This document shows positions 16,059 to 25,533 of a stretch of DNA of 64,000 bases, piece after piece. The notes under the pieces were generated by a model. The model did no database searches. It had not been told where the DNA came from and saw only the letters and a list, made by a program, of their open reading frames with translations. How positions within the stretch are numbered: the first letter of the stretch is position 1; each line of letters starts with the position of its first letter. Source of the DNA: an uncultured Lachnospiraceae bacterium (lineage in GTDB: Bacteria > Bacillota > Clostridia > Lachnospirales > Lachnospiraceae); contig CAKQYU010000002.1 of NCBI GenBank assembly GCA_934293575.1, positions 62,001-126,000 of the forward strand. Direction: 5' to 3'. Position numbers and translations under genes: made by a program.

Positions 16059-17789
16059 ATGGAGTTAACAGAGGAAATAAAATTAGAACTCAAATTAGTG
16101 GGTTCCGTAACAGGTGAATTTTTTGTGCCGTCCTATCAACGGGGTTACAGATGGGGGAAAGACGAAGTGAACCGTTTGCTGGATGATATATTGACAAATG
16201 GAAAGGACGGCTATTGCTTACAACCGATTGTTGTAAAAAAACGGGAAGATAAATATGAGCTGATTGACGGACAACAGCGGCTGACAACGATTTATTTGAT
16301 ATACAAATATATGCGTGAAAAGGGCGGACAGTTTATGCCGGATGCAAAGTTTTCCCTTACCTATGATACCAGGGAGAAATCCGAGGCATTCTTGCGGGAG
16401 ATTGATTTTTCAATGCGTGAGGATAATATTGATTTCTGGTTTATCTGTCAGGCTTATGAAGAGATTGATAACTGGTTTACAAAGCAGAACAGTCTCTCTG
16501 CATTTTTAGAGATTTCATCTTATTTTGAAAAGAAAGTTAAAATTATCTGGTATGAAACAGGAAACGGAAGCGCTGAGGATTCGATTGCTTTGTTTACGAG
16601 GTTGAATATCGGAAAGATTCCGCTGACGAGTGCAGAGCTTGTGAAAGCAATGTTTTTAAGCAGGAACAATAAAACAATGACATATGAACGTCAACAGGAA
16701 ATTTCTCTGCAATGGGATAATATGGAAAGGGAATTGCACAATGAGTCCTTTTGGTATTTTCTTACGAATTATACGCCAAGTGAAATGTATCAGACCCGGA
16801 TTGATTTGGTTCTTGATCTGATTGCTCAAAAACCGTCCCGGTTAAAGGATGATAATTTTACCTTTTTTGAATTTGATGCAATGCGCAAGCGGGAAAATGA
16901 TGATTTTATCGGTATCTGGAACAAAATACAGCACACCTTTTCCGTATTAAAGGACTGGTATGAAAATCATACCTTTTATCACAAGATTGGTTATCTGATT
17001 GCTTCCGAGACAATGTCGCTGCTGGAGTTATACCAATTGGCAGAGGGAAAGACAAAGTCACAGTTTGCGAAACTTTTAGATGATGCAATCAAAAAGAGCA
17101 TTGCCAGTGATGATAATTATGCGGATTTAAGTTACGAGCGGGCAGATGACTACCGGAAGATAAGTACCTTGTTGTTATTATTTAATGTGGAATCCGTCCG
17201 TATAATTGATGATGAGGCACAACGCTTTCCGTTTGATAAATTTAAAGTACAGAAAGGAAATGCAAGCTGGAGTCTGGAACATATTCATGCACAACAGTCG
17301 GAAGGCATGAAGACACAGGCGGTGTGGAAGGATTGGCTAGAAAAACATAAGCAATCCCTTTGCTCCCTGCCGGGTTATGAGGATTTTGTTGCGCAGATTG
17401 AGGAAGCGTGTAAGAAGCCGAATCTGAAGGGTGGAGAATTTGAAACACTTCGGAAGAAGATTGCCGAAGTGTTGTCGGCACCGGGAAGTGTGGAATATTC
17501 ACATTCCATTTCCAATCTGGCATTGTTAAATACAACGGACAATGCAGCACTTAACAATGCGGCATTTGATGTAAAAAGAAATGAAATAATTGAAATGGAT
17601 AAAAGAGGACAGTATATTCCGTTTTGCACGAAAATGGTATTTTTAAAATATTACACGGATTCGAAAGATAACCAGGTTCATTTTTGGGGACCGGCAGACC
17701 GGATTGCTTATATCAATGGAATAAATCGGGTACTTGCTCCGTATTTGGAAGAATGTATCCGTGTGGAGAAGGAGGTTGAAACACAATGA
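16059..17789 (+). CDS. DUF262/DUF1524 protein, GmrSD-like type IV restriction component
   Basis: The 576-residue protein begins with a DUF262 (GmrS-like) domain: FFVPSYQRGYRW near residues 22-33 and ELIDGQQRLTT near 67-77, the DGQQR motif of this ParB-related nucleotide-hydrolysing fold. The C-terminal part has SLEHIHAQQ (~406-414), matching the histidine-based HNH-like nuclease motif of DUF1524, and later SISNLALLN, as usual in that family. GmrSD enzymes degrade phage DNA carrying modified, often glucosylated, cytosines. The ATG at 16059 is preferred because GGAG precedes it. The next gene overlaps the stop codon, so the two act together. Specificity for modified DNA is assumed from the family. 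Confidence 0.75.
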   Translation: MELTEEIKLELKLVGSVTGEFFVPSYQRGYRWGKDEVNRLLDDILTNGKDGYCLQPIVVKKREDKYELIDGQQRLTTIYLIYKYMREKGGQFMPDAKFSLTYDTREKSEAFLREIDFSMREDNIDFWFICQAYEEIDNWFTKQNSLSAFLEISSYFEKKVKIIWYETGNGSAEDSIALFTRLNIGKIPLTSAELVKAMFLSRNNKTMTYERQQEISLQWDNMERELHNESFWYFLTNYTPSEMYQTRIDLVLDLIAQKPSRLKDDNFTFFEFDAMRKRENDDFIGIWNKIQHTFSVLKDWYENHTFYHKIGYLIASETMSLLELYQLAEGKTKSQFAKLLDDAIKKSIASDDNYADLSYERADDYRKISTLLLLFNVESVRIIDDEAQRFPFDKFKVQKGNASWSLEHIHAQQSEGMKTQAVWKDWLEKHKQSLCSLPGYEDFVAQIEEACKKPNLKGGEFETLRKKIAEVLSAPGSVEYSHSISNLALLNTTDNAALNNAAFDVKRNEIIEMDKRGQYIPFCTKMVFLKYYTDSKDNQVHFWGPADRIAYINGINRVLAPYLEECIRVEKEVETQ

Positions 17790-19981
17790 GTACAACCCTT
17801 CATACATTTATGGATATTTTTAAGGAAGAGATTGAAAGTGATGGAAAATGGATACAGGTTCAAAAGATAATCATTCCGATTATACAAAGAGACTATGCGC
17901 AGGGAAGAAGGACGGATAAGATTGACCGGATTCGCAGCCGTTTCCTCGATTCTCTTTATGATGCAGTGACAAAGGAGGCGGTTATTCTTGATTTTGTATA
18001 TGGCAGTATTGATGATAATGGAGTTATGACACCGTTAGATGGACAACAGAGACTGACGACATTGTTTTTGCTCCATTGGTATGCTGCTGTGAAGGAAAAT
18101 GTTGCACAACAGGAATATTCTTTTTTGAAAAATTTCAGCTATGAAACCAGATACAGTGCAAGGACATTTTGTGAGGAACTGATGCATTACAGGTATCAGG
18201 GACAAAGCCTTCTTTCGGAGGAAATCATAGATCAGGCATGGTTTCCGCTTGACTGGAAAAAGGATCCGACCATAAGTTCCATGTTGGTTATGTTAGATGC
18301 GATGGATGACCGTTTTAAGGAGGTTGATAACCTGTGGGAAAAACTGAAATCAGGTGCAATTTCTTTTTATTTCCTGCCTATTGCCGATTTGGGACTGACC
18401 GATGAATTGTATATTAAAATGAATTCGCGTGGTAAACTGCTGACACAGTTTGAACATTTTAAAGCTGAACTGGAACGGACACTGCGGATAGTTGACGGTA
18501 CGAAAGCACGGGAAGTGATGCATAAGGTTGATATTGCATGGACGGATATGTTGTGGGAATATCGTGGAGATAACAATATAATTGATGATGAATTTCTCCG
18601 GTATTTTAAATTTATATGTGATATCATTTGTTATAAGAATGGTGGAACGGTACAGGGAAGAAGTCAGGATGAATTCTTTTTGTTAAAGGAATATTTTTCT
18701 GTGGAAGCAGAAAATGCATTACAAAATATTGAGATTTTGCAACAGTATTTTGACTGCTGGTGTGACCTGAAAAGGACGCAGAGAATTTCACAGTTTTTTG
18801 AATCCCTTTTTTCAAACACACATGAGGCGGATAAGATTCAGATTCGGGGCGAGTTGGATTTATTTGCGGATTGTCTGAATCATTATGGTGAGAACAATGG
18901 AAGAAACAGACGGTTTCCGTTAAACAGGGTAGTGCTGTTATATGCAGTGGTTGTGTACCTGCTTAAGAAAGAGGAGATAACAAAGGAACAGTTTCTTAGA
19001 AGATTTCGGATAATCAACAATCTGGTGCGGAATTCGGAAGATGAGGTAAGTGACAGTGAACAGCGTTCAAGCGGTAACCGGATGCCTGCGATTTTGAAAC
19101 AGGTGGAGGATATTCTGGTAAGAGAACGGTTGGACGCTTCGGTTGTTGGATTCAGCAGTGTTCAGATGGAGGAGGAAATCAAAAAACTTGCCTGGGTGCG
19201 TCAGTATCCGGAGAAAGCCTTGAAGTTATACCGCTTGGAAGATCATTATCTGTTGTATGGACAGATTGGTATTATCGGACTTAAAAATGAAACTGGTTTT
19301 GAAAAATTTGAGCGGTTGTTTGAATGTGATTTGGATTTGGTGGATTCGGCATTGATGGCAACCGGAGCCTATCTTCAAAGAGAACGGAACGGATGGCGGT
19401 ACCAATGCGGAACCAGCAATAAAAAAATTCAAAGGGCATGGCAGGACTTGTTTCATCACGGAGCAAATACCGGTTATCCGGAGACCAAAAAGGTATTAAA
19501 CCGGCTGCTTTCATTCCTGACGGAAATTTCAGATGCCGCATTACAGGCAGTTGTCGATGGTTATATACAGGAATGTGAAGCTTTAAAGACATATAACTGG
19601 CGGTATTATTATGTGAAATACAAGGTTTTTCGTCCGGGAAGCTATGGAAAATACTATTGGGCGGATTATGAAAAACAGCCATATGTTATAAGGGTTATGC
19701 AGACCGGTAAAAATATATCCGAGTATTCCTATCAACCTTTTTTGAAAGCGGTGGATCAATACGATATGATTTCAAAAGATGATTACGGAGCATATTTGAT
19801 AGACGGTGATACATATATTGGGGTCGAACAGGATGCATATGTGATTTATTCCATGGAGGATGACAGGGAAATAAATCGGATTTCGATTTTACAAAATGAG
19901 AATGGAGTAGATATGGAAAACCGGATTGTCCGATTGCAGCAGTACATGGAAGGACAGGAACAGCAAAAGAAATCTTTATAA
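17786..19981 (+). CDS. Second DUF262 protein, partner of the upstream gene
   Basis: The 731-residue product has IIIPIIQRDYAQGR near residues 31-44 and PLDGQQRLTTLFLLHW near 83-98, again a DUF262 domain. I see no convincing EHIxPQ nuclease motif in its long C-terminal region, which instead has an aromatic-rich stretch near residues ~600-650 (NWRYYYVKY, GKYYWADYEKQP). Its ATG overlaps the TGA of the first gene (ATGA, 17786-17789) and an AGGAGG lies in that gene's last codons. Two different DUF262 proteins in one operon suggest a two-subunit defence complex in which the first carries the nuclease. How the second contributes is unknown. Confidence 0.7.
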   Translation: MSTTLHTFMDIFKEEIESDGKWIQVQKIIIPIIQRDYAQGRRTDKIDRIRSRFLDSLYDAVTKEAVILDFVYGSIDDNGVMTPLDGQQRLTTLFLLHWYAAVKENVAQQEYSFLKNFSYETRYSARTFCEELMHYRYQGQSLLSEEIIDQAWFPLDWKKDPTISSMLVMLDAMDDRFKEVDNLWEKLKSGAISFYFLPIADLGLTDELYIKMNSRGKLLTQFEHFKAELERTLRIVDGTKAREVMHKVDIAWTDMLWEYRGDNNIIDDEFLRYFKFICDIICYKNGGTVQGRSQDEFFLLKEYFSVEAENALQNIEILQQYFDCWCDLKRTQRISQFFESLFSNTHEADKIQIRGELDLFADCLNHYGENNGRNRRFPLNRVVLLYAVVVYLLKKEEITKEQFLRRFRIINNLVRNSEDEVSDSEQRSSGNRMPAILKQVEDILVRERLDASVVGFSSVQMEEEIKKLAWVRQYPEKALKLYRLEDHYLLYGQIGIIGLKNETGFEKFERLFECDLDLVDSALMATGAYLQRERNGWRYQCGTSNKKIQRAWQDLFHHGANTGYPETKKVLNRLLSFLTEISDAALQAVVDGYIQECEALKTYNWRYYYVKYKVFRPGSYGKYYWADYEKQPYVIRVMQTGKNISEYSYQPFLKAVDQYDMISKDDYGAYLIDGDTYIGVEQDAYVIYSMEDDREINRISILQNENGVDMENRIVRLQQYMEGQEQQKKSL

Positions 19982-19982
19982 A

Positions 19983-20011
19983 TTGCGTTTTCTTATAAAA
20001 TGATGTAAAAT
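19983..20011 (+). promoter_or_regulatory. Candidate promoter
   Basis: TTGCGT (19983-19988) and TAAAAT (20006-20011) are spaced by 17 bp, about 55 bp before the next gene. This is where transcription of the gene pair at 20067-21397 could begin. Confidence 0.45.
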
Positions 20012-20066
20012 AGTAACTAAGAATGTAGAAAAGTCAACAGAGGATAGAAAAAGGGGAGATTTATCT

Positions 20067-20747
20067 ATGACAAATTGGAATGTTGCTTCATTATTCAGTA
20101 GTTTGAAGACATCCGGAACCTCCGGAATGAATTCCTTTAATTTCGGTGATTATGCTGCAATTAAGAACGGAAGTTACCGCAAACTGGTAAAAGCACATTA
20201 CGCATTACAAAAGAACAATTCAGATTCCAAGACCAATAAAAAGAATACCGTTCAAAAGACGGATACAACGGAACAGGCAGGTCTGTCGAAGATGAAGGTG
20301 CAGGCAGATGAACTTAAGAGTGCTGCAACAGACTTTGATAACAAGGATTTATGGGAATCAAAGAATTCCAATAAGCTGATAAGTGCGGTAAAGAAATTTG
20401 CCACAGAATACAATGACGTAGTAAGCCAGTCTGCAAACGTAAATTCAAAGGACGTTTCCATGCAGACAGGATTTATGAAGAGTTTAACTTCGACGATGTC
20501 AAAAGCATTATCGAAGATAGGTGTTAATGTTTCGGAAGATGGCAGCTTATCGGTTGATGAAGATGTATTAAAGAATGCAAACACGAAGGATGTGAAATCA
20601 CTGTTATCCGGTAAGTATTCTTACGCATCACAGGTTGCGGATAAAGCAAGTGCCATTTCAAGTGCAGCGGCAAGGAGTGCCGGTACTTACACACAAAACG
20701 GCGCATGGTCAAATACACTTTCGGGTATGTTTGATCAGTGGTTATAA
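20067..20747 (+). CDS. Conserved protein with FliD-like C-terminal half
   Basis: The 226-residue protein has no signal peptide. Residues ~75-215 are rich in serine, asparagine and helix, with LISAVKKFATEYNDVVSQS, SEDGSLSVDEDVLKNA and an ADKASAISS-type helix. This pattern of helix, S-x-DG-x-L turn and helix resembles the C-terminal part of flagellar cap proteins (FliD). It is far shorter than FliD (~450 or more), so it is not the cap itself. GGGGAG precedes the ATG. The next gene follows after 50 bp. A role near the flagellum or cell surface is possible, and the chemoreceptors in this window show the cell is motile. Treat as a hypothetical. Confidence 0.5.
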   Translation: MTNWNVASLFSSLKTSGTSGMNSFNFGDYAAIKNGSYRKLVKAHYALQKNNSDSKTNKKNTVQKTDTTEQAGLSKMKVQADELKSAATDFDNKDLWESKNSNKLISAVKKFATEYNDVVSQSANVNSKDVSMQTGFMKSLTSTMSKALSKIGVNVSEDGSLSVDEDVLKNANTKDVKSLLSGKYSYASQVADKASAISSAAARSAGTYTQNGAWSNTLSGMFDQWL

Positions 20748-20797
20748 AACAGATAACAGAATTCAATTTGACTACCGGAATCAAGGAGGATGAGTGT

Positions 20798-21397
20798 ATG
20801 ACAGTTGGAGAAGCACGGAAAACATATAGTGTGCAGTTAAGAAATTATAATGTTCAAAAGTATAAGCTGGCGAAGCAGAAAAATGAACTGGCTGACAAAA
20901 TCAAGTCAACAGAAAATGGTGCAACCATTTATGCGGGTGAGGCTGCAACATTGGAACTTACATATAATGCGGTTGCCCAAAAACAGGAAGAGTATCAAAA
21001 TTACATGGACCAACTGATGGAGCAGTGGAATATGAAACATGATGCGGTTGCAACAAAAGAGAACGTGGAAGCCGAAAAAGAAGGCTTTGAAGATTTGCGT
21101 AAAATAATGGAAGTCGTAAGGCGGATGACAAAGGGTGACAATGTTCCGCAAAGTGATGAAAAGAAAGTTATGGAATATGACAAGGATATGTATCAGATGG
21201 CAAAAAGTGCGCAGATGATTGCCCGGATGCGTAGAAAAGACCGGGAAGACCATGATTCACTTTGGGAAGATGAGGAAGAAAGACAGCGGGAAGACCCAAC
21301 AGAATCTGCTGACGGACAGGAAGCATTTATGGATGGACCGGAGATTGTGTCGGTAGAAGATACAATGGTATCAGCGGTTGAATCCACAGAAGAATAA
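20798..21397 (+). CDS. Coiled-coil protein of unknown function
   Basis: I chose the ATG at 20798 because AAGGAGG stands about 8 bp upstream; an earlier in-frame start at 20738 overlaps the previous gene and lacks a site. The 199-residue product is dominated by charged helix (QLRNYNVQKYKLAKQKNELADKI, then a long central helix) and ends in an acidic, disordered tail. There are no cysteines and no membrane segment. Its position directly behind the FliD-like gene and before a terminator suggests that the two are co-transcribed and may interact. Confidence 0.5.
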   Translation: MTVGEARKTYSVQLRNYNVQKYKLAKQKNELADKIKSTENGATIYAGEAATLELTYNAVAQKQEEYQNYMDQLMEQWNMKHDAVATKENVEAEKEGFEDLRKIMEVVRRMTKGDNVPQSDEKKVMEYDKDMYQMAKSAQMIARMRRKDREDHDSLWEDEEERQREDPTESADGQEAFMDGPEIVSVEDTMVSAVESTEE

Positions 21398-21410
21398 TTT
21401 CAAAAAAGAT

Positions 21411-21460
21411 AGGACAACTGACCGGTTAAGAATTGTCTTTCCGGTTGGTTGTCCTTTTTG
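21411..21460 (+). terminator. Rho-independent terminator
   Basis: AGGACAACTGACCGG (21411-21425) pairs with CCGGTTGGTTGTCCT (21441-21455) apart from one internal mismatch, then a T-run. It lies between convergent transcripts. Confidence 0.8.
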
Positions 21461-21482
21461 TTGATTAGCCTCTTTTTAAAAC

Positions 21483-22337
21483 TTAGGCAAGAAAACCGTA
21501 CAATAAAACGATAATGCCGAGGATGATACGGTACCATCCGAAAACTTTGAAATCGTGTTTTTTGATGTATCCCATAAGGAATTTGATAACAAATAAGGAT
21601 ACAAGAAATGCAACAACCATGCCGACAAGAAGAATGATGCTTTCCTGTGCGGTGATGGAGTTGTGCATAAGGAATTTGCCACCCTTTAAAAGACTTGCTC
21701 CAAACATAACAGGTACTGCAAGGAAAAATGTATATTCTGCGGCAACCGTTCTTGAAACCCCAAGAATCAAAGCACCGATGATGGTTGCGCCGGAACGTGA
21801 TGTGCCGGGAAAGATGGCTGCAATTAACTGGAATATTCCGATATAAAATGCAAGTTTATAAGAAATATCCGAAATCTGGCAGACATTTGGATTTTTCCCA
21901 TGGTGCAGTGTTTCGACAACGATAAATGCAATACCGAACAAAATCAGCATAATGGCAACGGTTGTATAATTATAAAACCATGCCTCTAACTGCTCATCAA
22001 AAAGAATACCTATAATAGCCGCCGGTACGCAGGATACCAGAATATGAAACCATAATTGGAAGATATCCCATTTGACATAAGCACCTGCACCGGTTTTGGA
22101 AAGCGGGTGTTCATTGGATTTTTTTCCGAATGGCCACAGTTGATTCCAGAAAAGAATAACAACGGCGAATATGGCACCGAGCTGGATTACAACTTCAAAC
22201 ATGCTGTAAAATGCATCGGACACCTTAAGCGGCATAATCTGATTTAACAAAATCATATGCCCGGTACTACTAATCGGAAGCCATTCTGTGATGCCTTCCA
22301 CAATACCAAAAAGAATTGATTTTAAAATTTCTAACAT
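21483..22337 (-). CDS. uppP: Undecaprenyl-diphosphatase UppP (BacA)
   Basis: The 284-residue multi-span membrane protein removes a phosphate from undecaprenyl diphosphate, recycling the lipid carrier for peptidoglycan; extra copies give bacitracin resistance. EGITEWLPISSTGHMIL near residues 13-29 and PGTSRSGATI near 167-176 are the two signature motifs, holding the catalytic glutamate, serine and arginine. The ATG at 22337 is chosen because TCCTCC (GGAGGA on this strand) lies just upstream; the longer frame to 22385 has no support. It is a stand-alone minus-strand gene, divergent from the methyltransferase gene. Confidence 0.93.
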   Translation of the reverse strand: MLEILKSILFGIVEGITEWLPISSTGHMILLNQIMPLKVSDAFYSMFEVVIQLGAIFAVVILFWNQLWPFGKKSNEHPLSKTGAGAYVKWDIFQLWFHILVSCVPAAIIGILFDEQLEAWFYNYTTVAIMLILFGIAFIVVETLHHGKNPNVCQISDISYKLAFYIGIFQLIAAIFPGTSRSGATIIGALILGVSRTVAAEYTFFLAVPVMFGASLLKGGKFLMHNSITAQESIILLVGMVVAFLVSLFVIKFLMGYIKKHDFKVFGWYRIILGIIVLLYGFLA

Positions 22338-22505
22338 GATTCCTCCAATCACTTGTGGATGCTTACAGTAATATATATTCCACAAATATCTCGTCTTATT
22401 ATAGAAAGATAAATTCTATGCGACTATGCACTATTTTCGCATTGAACGAAAAGGTTGTCAACTACAAGTAACGATGGAATCGAATATGAAAAAGGAGAGG
22501 ATAAA

Positions 22506-23126
22506 ATGAAAACAAGACAGGAAGCATTGGAATACGGATTATCATTTCCGGATACCTATCAGCAGGCACCTTTTCGTGACCCGAACTGGCAGTTGGTCAG
22601 GGTTAAGGGAAGCAGGAAGGCATTTTTATGGACGTATGAAAGAGATGGTTATGTCAATCTGAATGTAAAAGTAAATCCGGAGTGGAGGGATATTTTTCGG
22701 AATGCCTATGATTCCGTGATTCCCGGCTGGCATCAGAATAAAGAGCATTGGAATACAATTATATTGGATGGTTCCGTTCCGGATGAAGTAATCCGGCAGA
22801 TGATAGCGGAAAGCTATGATCTGGTAACAGACAGTCCGACAAAACGAATTTACGAGGCGGTAAAGCGGATTCCTGTGGGAAAGGTGGCTACTTACGGTCA
22901 GGTTGCCCGGATGGCGGGCGATAAAAAGATGGCGCGTGCAGTGGGCAACGCTTTGCACAAAAATCCCAACCCTTTGGAAATCCCATGTTACAGGGTGGTA
23001 AACGCAAAAGGTGAGTTATCCGGGCAGTTCGCATTTGGCGGAAAAGGACGGCAGGAAAAGCTGTTGCAGGCGGATGGAATTGAAGTTGTGGATGGAAAAG
23101 TGGATTTGGAAAAATATGGAATCTGA
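22506..23126 (+). CDS. MmcQ/YjbR-like domain fused to an O6-alkylguanine-DNA methyltransferase-like domain
   Basis: Residues ~1-105 look like a YjbR/MmcQ domain (FPDTYQQAPFRDPNWQLVRVKGSRKAFLW region). Residues ~112-200 are the DNA-binding and active-site domain of Ogt-type proteins: a KRIPVGKVATYGQVARMAG helix-turn-helix, ARAVGNALHKNPNP, and IPCYRVV with C161. The cysteine is present, so alkyl transfer is possible, unlike the alkyltransferase-like proteins that carry tryptophan. The more common motif is PCHRV; tyrosine replaces histidine. AAAGGAGAGG precedes the ATG at 22506. Probably single-gene transcription. Confidence 0.85.
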   Translation: MKTRQEALEYGLSFPDTYQQAPFRDPNWQLVRVKGSRKAFLWTYERDGYVNLNVKVNPEWRDIFRNAYDSVIPGWHQNKEHWNTIILDGSVPDEVIRQMIAESYDLVTDSPTKRIYEAVKRIPVGKVATYGQVARMAGDKKMARAVGNALHKNPNPLEIPCYRVVNAKGELSGQFAFGGKGRQEKLLQADGIEVVDGKVDLEKYGI

Positions 23127-23259
23127 ATTTTTAAATTGTGAAAATTGTAAGGAAAAGTCGTTCCTTGCGGTTGATATGAAATGTAAATTATGATACCATA
23201 AAAACATCTATGAAGTTGAAGACCGGTAAAAGAAATTTGTATTGGAATTAGGGGAAAAT

Positions 23260-23709
23260 ATGGTTCGTGAAAAGAATGTAAAAGTTATGACACGATTGGC
23301 TCTTTATGAGAAAAATCAGGGAAAGACAGAAATTCCGATGACAGAATATTCCAAGGGAGACTATGTCCGTCTGAATATATTAAAATCGATTGTAGCGGCA
23401 ACGATTGCCTTTTTATGTATAGTGGCTTTGGTGGCTGTTTATCGTGCAGAGTACCTTTTGTCACATGTGATGCAGATAGATTATAAAAATTGGGGTATCC
23501 GGATTTTAGCAGTTTATGTTATCTGGATTTTGATTTACTGGGTGATTGCCAGATTGTTCTATTCCAGAAAATACGAGAAGGCAAGACCGAATATCATTAT
23601 TTATAATCATAATTTGAAAAAATTATTGGAAATCACACAGAAAGAGGAAGTAAAATCAGCAATACCAAAGGGAGGTGTCGTAATCGATGACGACTTTATT
23701 GACTTTTAG
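23260..23709 (+). CDS. Small two-span membrane protein, cdaA-locus conserved hypothetical
   Basis: The 149-residue protein has a basic cytoplasmic N terminus, two hydrophobic helices at about residues 44-63 and 79-100, and a polar C terminus. I start it at the ATG at 23260 rather than the upstream TTG at 23242. Its end overlaps the next membrane protein by 23 bp. No domain is recognised. Position at the head of a run leading to cdaA and cdaR suggests a part in envelope or osmotic physiology. Confidence 0.55.
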   Translation: MVREKNVKVMTRLALYEKNQGKTEIPMTEYSKGDYVRLNILKSIVAATIAFLCIVALVAVYRAEYLLSHVMQIDYKNWGIRILAVYVIWILIYWVIARLFYSRKYEKARPNIIIYNHNLKKLLEITQKEEVKSAIPKGGVVIDDDFIDF

Positions 23710-24622
23710 GGATAATATGAAAGGTTTCTGTAGTCGTTATGATTACATTTTGACGCCGATATTGAAATTCATAGTGGCATTTTGTGTATTTATGAATATT
23801 AATGCACGCACCGGATATATGGAGGCTTTGAATTCCTGGTTTATCGTGTTTCTGCTTTCTTTCATCTGTGCTTTTTTACCGTTTGAATTCATTGTAGGTT
23901 TGGGATTTACGGTTATAATTTTACAGGCTTTTAAAGCAGCATTGGATGCCTGTCTGATTGGAATTGCGCTCATTTTGATTTTCTATTTCGCTTATATGCG
24001 GTTTGTACCGAAAACCGGATTGATTGTGTTGCTGGTGCCGTTGTTTTATGCAGTGCATTTAACATATGCCATTCCGGTGCTGTTGGGATTTCTTGTAGGA
24101 CCGGTAGCGATTATACCGGCGGCATTTGGCCTGGTCTTGTATGATTATGAGAAAGAACTTGCGGACCTTGTAAAAGTACTGGCAACCGTAACCGAAGATG
24201 ACGAAAAGGTGCAGGGATACCTTTATATCCTGAAGGGAATTTTGGCAGATAAAGAAATGCTTCTGACGATAGTAGTGTTTGCTATCGTGATTTTGGTCAC
24301 ATATCTGATTTATCGGATGTCCTTTGAATATGCATGGGTTGTGGCGTTTGTGGCAGGCAGCATTTTGAATATCGTATGTTTTTTGGTAGGCAGTGTGTTG
24401 TTATCGGTAAAGATAGGATTGGTTCCTGTTTTGTTGGAAAGCATTGTAGGAATTTTGCTTGCAATTGTAATTCAGTTTATAAAAGGTGTGGTGGATTATC
24501 AGAGAACGGAGATATTACAGTTTGAGGATGATAATTACTACTATTATGTTAAGGCAGTTCCGAAACTGTCGATAACGGTTAAGAATGAAAATGTAAAGCA
24601 TATTAATTCTAAGTCAAATTAG
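23687..24622 (+). CDS. Polytopic membrane protein of unknown function, upstream of cdaA
   Basis: The 311-residue product has around eight to ten hydrophobic segments, beginning with FIVAFCVFMN near residues 28-37, and a soluble loop near residues 155-190 (YEKELADLVKVLATVTEDDEKVQG). The last ~45 residues are hydrophilic. No transport signature such as a Walker or antiporter motif is visible. The start overlaps the preceding gene and cdaA begins 26 bp after its stop, so it belongs to the same operon. An unrecognised transporter or envelope factor is likely. Confidence 0.6.
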   Translation: MTTLLTFRDNMKGFCSRYDYILTPILKFIVAFCVFMNINARTGYMEALNSWFIVFLLSFICAFLPFEFIVGLGFTVIILQAFKAALDACLIGIALILIFYFAYMRFVPKTGLIVLLVPLFYAVHLTYAIPVLLGFLVGPVAIIPAAFGLVLYDYEKELADLVKVLATVTEDDEKVQGYLYILKGILADKEMLLTIVVFAIVILVTYLIYRMSFEYAWVVAFVAGSILNIVCFLVGSVLLSVKIGLVPVLLESIVGILLAIVIQFIKGVVDYQRTEILQFEDDNYYYYVKAVPKLSITVKNENVKHINSKSN

Positions 24623-24648
24623 ATGAAGATAGATGGAGATGAAGGAAT

Positions 24649-25533
24649 TTGGAAAATATCAGAAATTTTATAACTGCATATTTTGATTGGTTTTATATTC
24701 CAAAGATTACGGTTTCAGATGTTTTTGAAATTATATTGATTGCGGTTTTGGCATATCATGTGATGGATTGGTTTAAGAAAACCAGAGCATGGACACTTGT
24801 AAAAGGTATTTTAGTACTGCTGCTGTTTACCGGAATTGCAACGATTTTACAGTTTAATACAATACTGTGGTTGTTTAAGAATACGATTAGCGTTGGCGTA
24901 ATTGCGGTGATTATTATTTTCCAGCCGGAATTTCGTCGTGCTTTGGAACAGCTGGGACGTAAGAATTATCTTGCGGGATTGTTTAATACAGAAGAAGCGG
25001 AAGGCGGAAGTAAATTAGACAAACGTTCCCTTGCCGAAATTACCAAAGCGGTATATTCGATGAGTGAGGTTAAGACCGGAGCTTTGATTGTGATTGAACA
25101 AAATGTACGTCTTGGCGATCATGAGCGAACCGGAATTAATATTGATGCGGAGATTTCCAGTCAGTTATTAATTAATATTTTTGAGCATAATACACCGTTG
25201 CATGATGGAGCGGTGTTGATTCGGGACAATCGAATTACCAGTGCGACCTGTTATCTGCCGCTTACGGATAATTTGGATATTAATAAAGCACTCGGTACCA
25301 GACACAGAGCGGCAATCGGTGTCAGTGAGGTTTCCGACAGTATCACTGTAATTGTTTCGGAAGAGACCGGGGCGGTTTCTGTTGCATACAACGGAACGAT
25401 TTACCGGGATTTAAGCAAAGAAGATTTTGTGGAGAAAATCAATGAACTGATGAAGAGAGATTCCAAGATTAAAAAGGCAAAATGGTGGAAAGGACATGGT
25501 AAAAATGAGAAAAAAGATTCTGAACCATCTTGA
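24649..25533 (+). CDS. cdaA: Diadenylate cyclase CdaA
   Basis: CdaA joins two ATP molecules to make c-di-AMP, which controls potassium and osmolyte transport. The 294-residue protein has three N-terminal membrane helices (about 22-40, 48-67, 75-92) followed by the DAC domain, with LHDGAVLI (D186-G-A) and GTRHRAAIG (R218-H-R), the two catalytic motifs. The start is a TTG with GGAGATGAAGG upstream. The cdaR gene overlaps its 3' end. The K+/H+ antiporter with RCK_C domains at 39941 could be one of the targets. Confidence 0.95.
   Translation: MENIRNFITAYFDWFYIPKITVSDVFEIILIAVLAYHVMDWFKKTRAWTLVKGILVLLLFTGIATILQFNTILWLFKNTISVGVIAVIIIFQPEFRRALEQLGRKNYLAGLFNTEEAEGGSKLDKRSLAEITKAVYSMSEVKTGALIVIEQNVRLGDHERTGINIDAEISSQLLINIFEHNTPLHDGAVLIRDNRITSATCYLPLTDNLDINKALGTRHRAAIGVSEVSDSITVIVSEETGAVSVAYNGTIYRDLSKEDFVEKINELMKRDSKIKKAKWWKGHGKNEKKDSEPS

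Noticed and set aside
21514..21846. Plus-strand frame opposite uppP
   Set aside because: Antisense shadow of a well-supported membrane protein gene.
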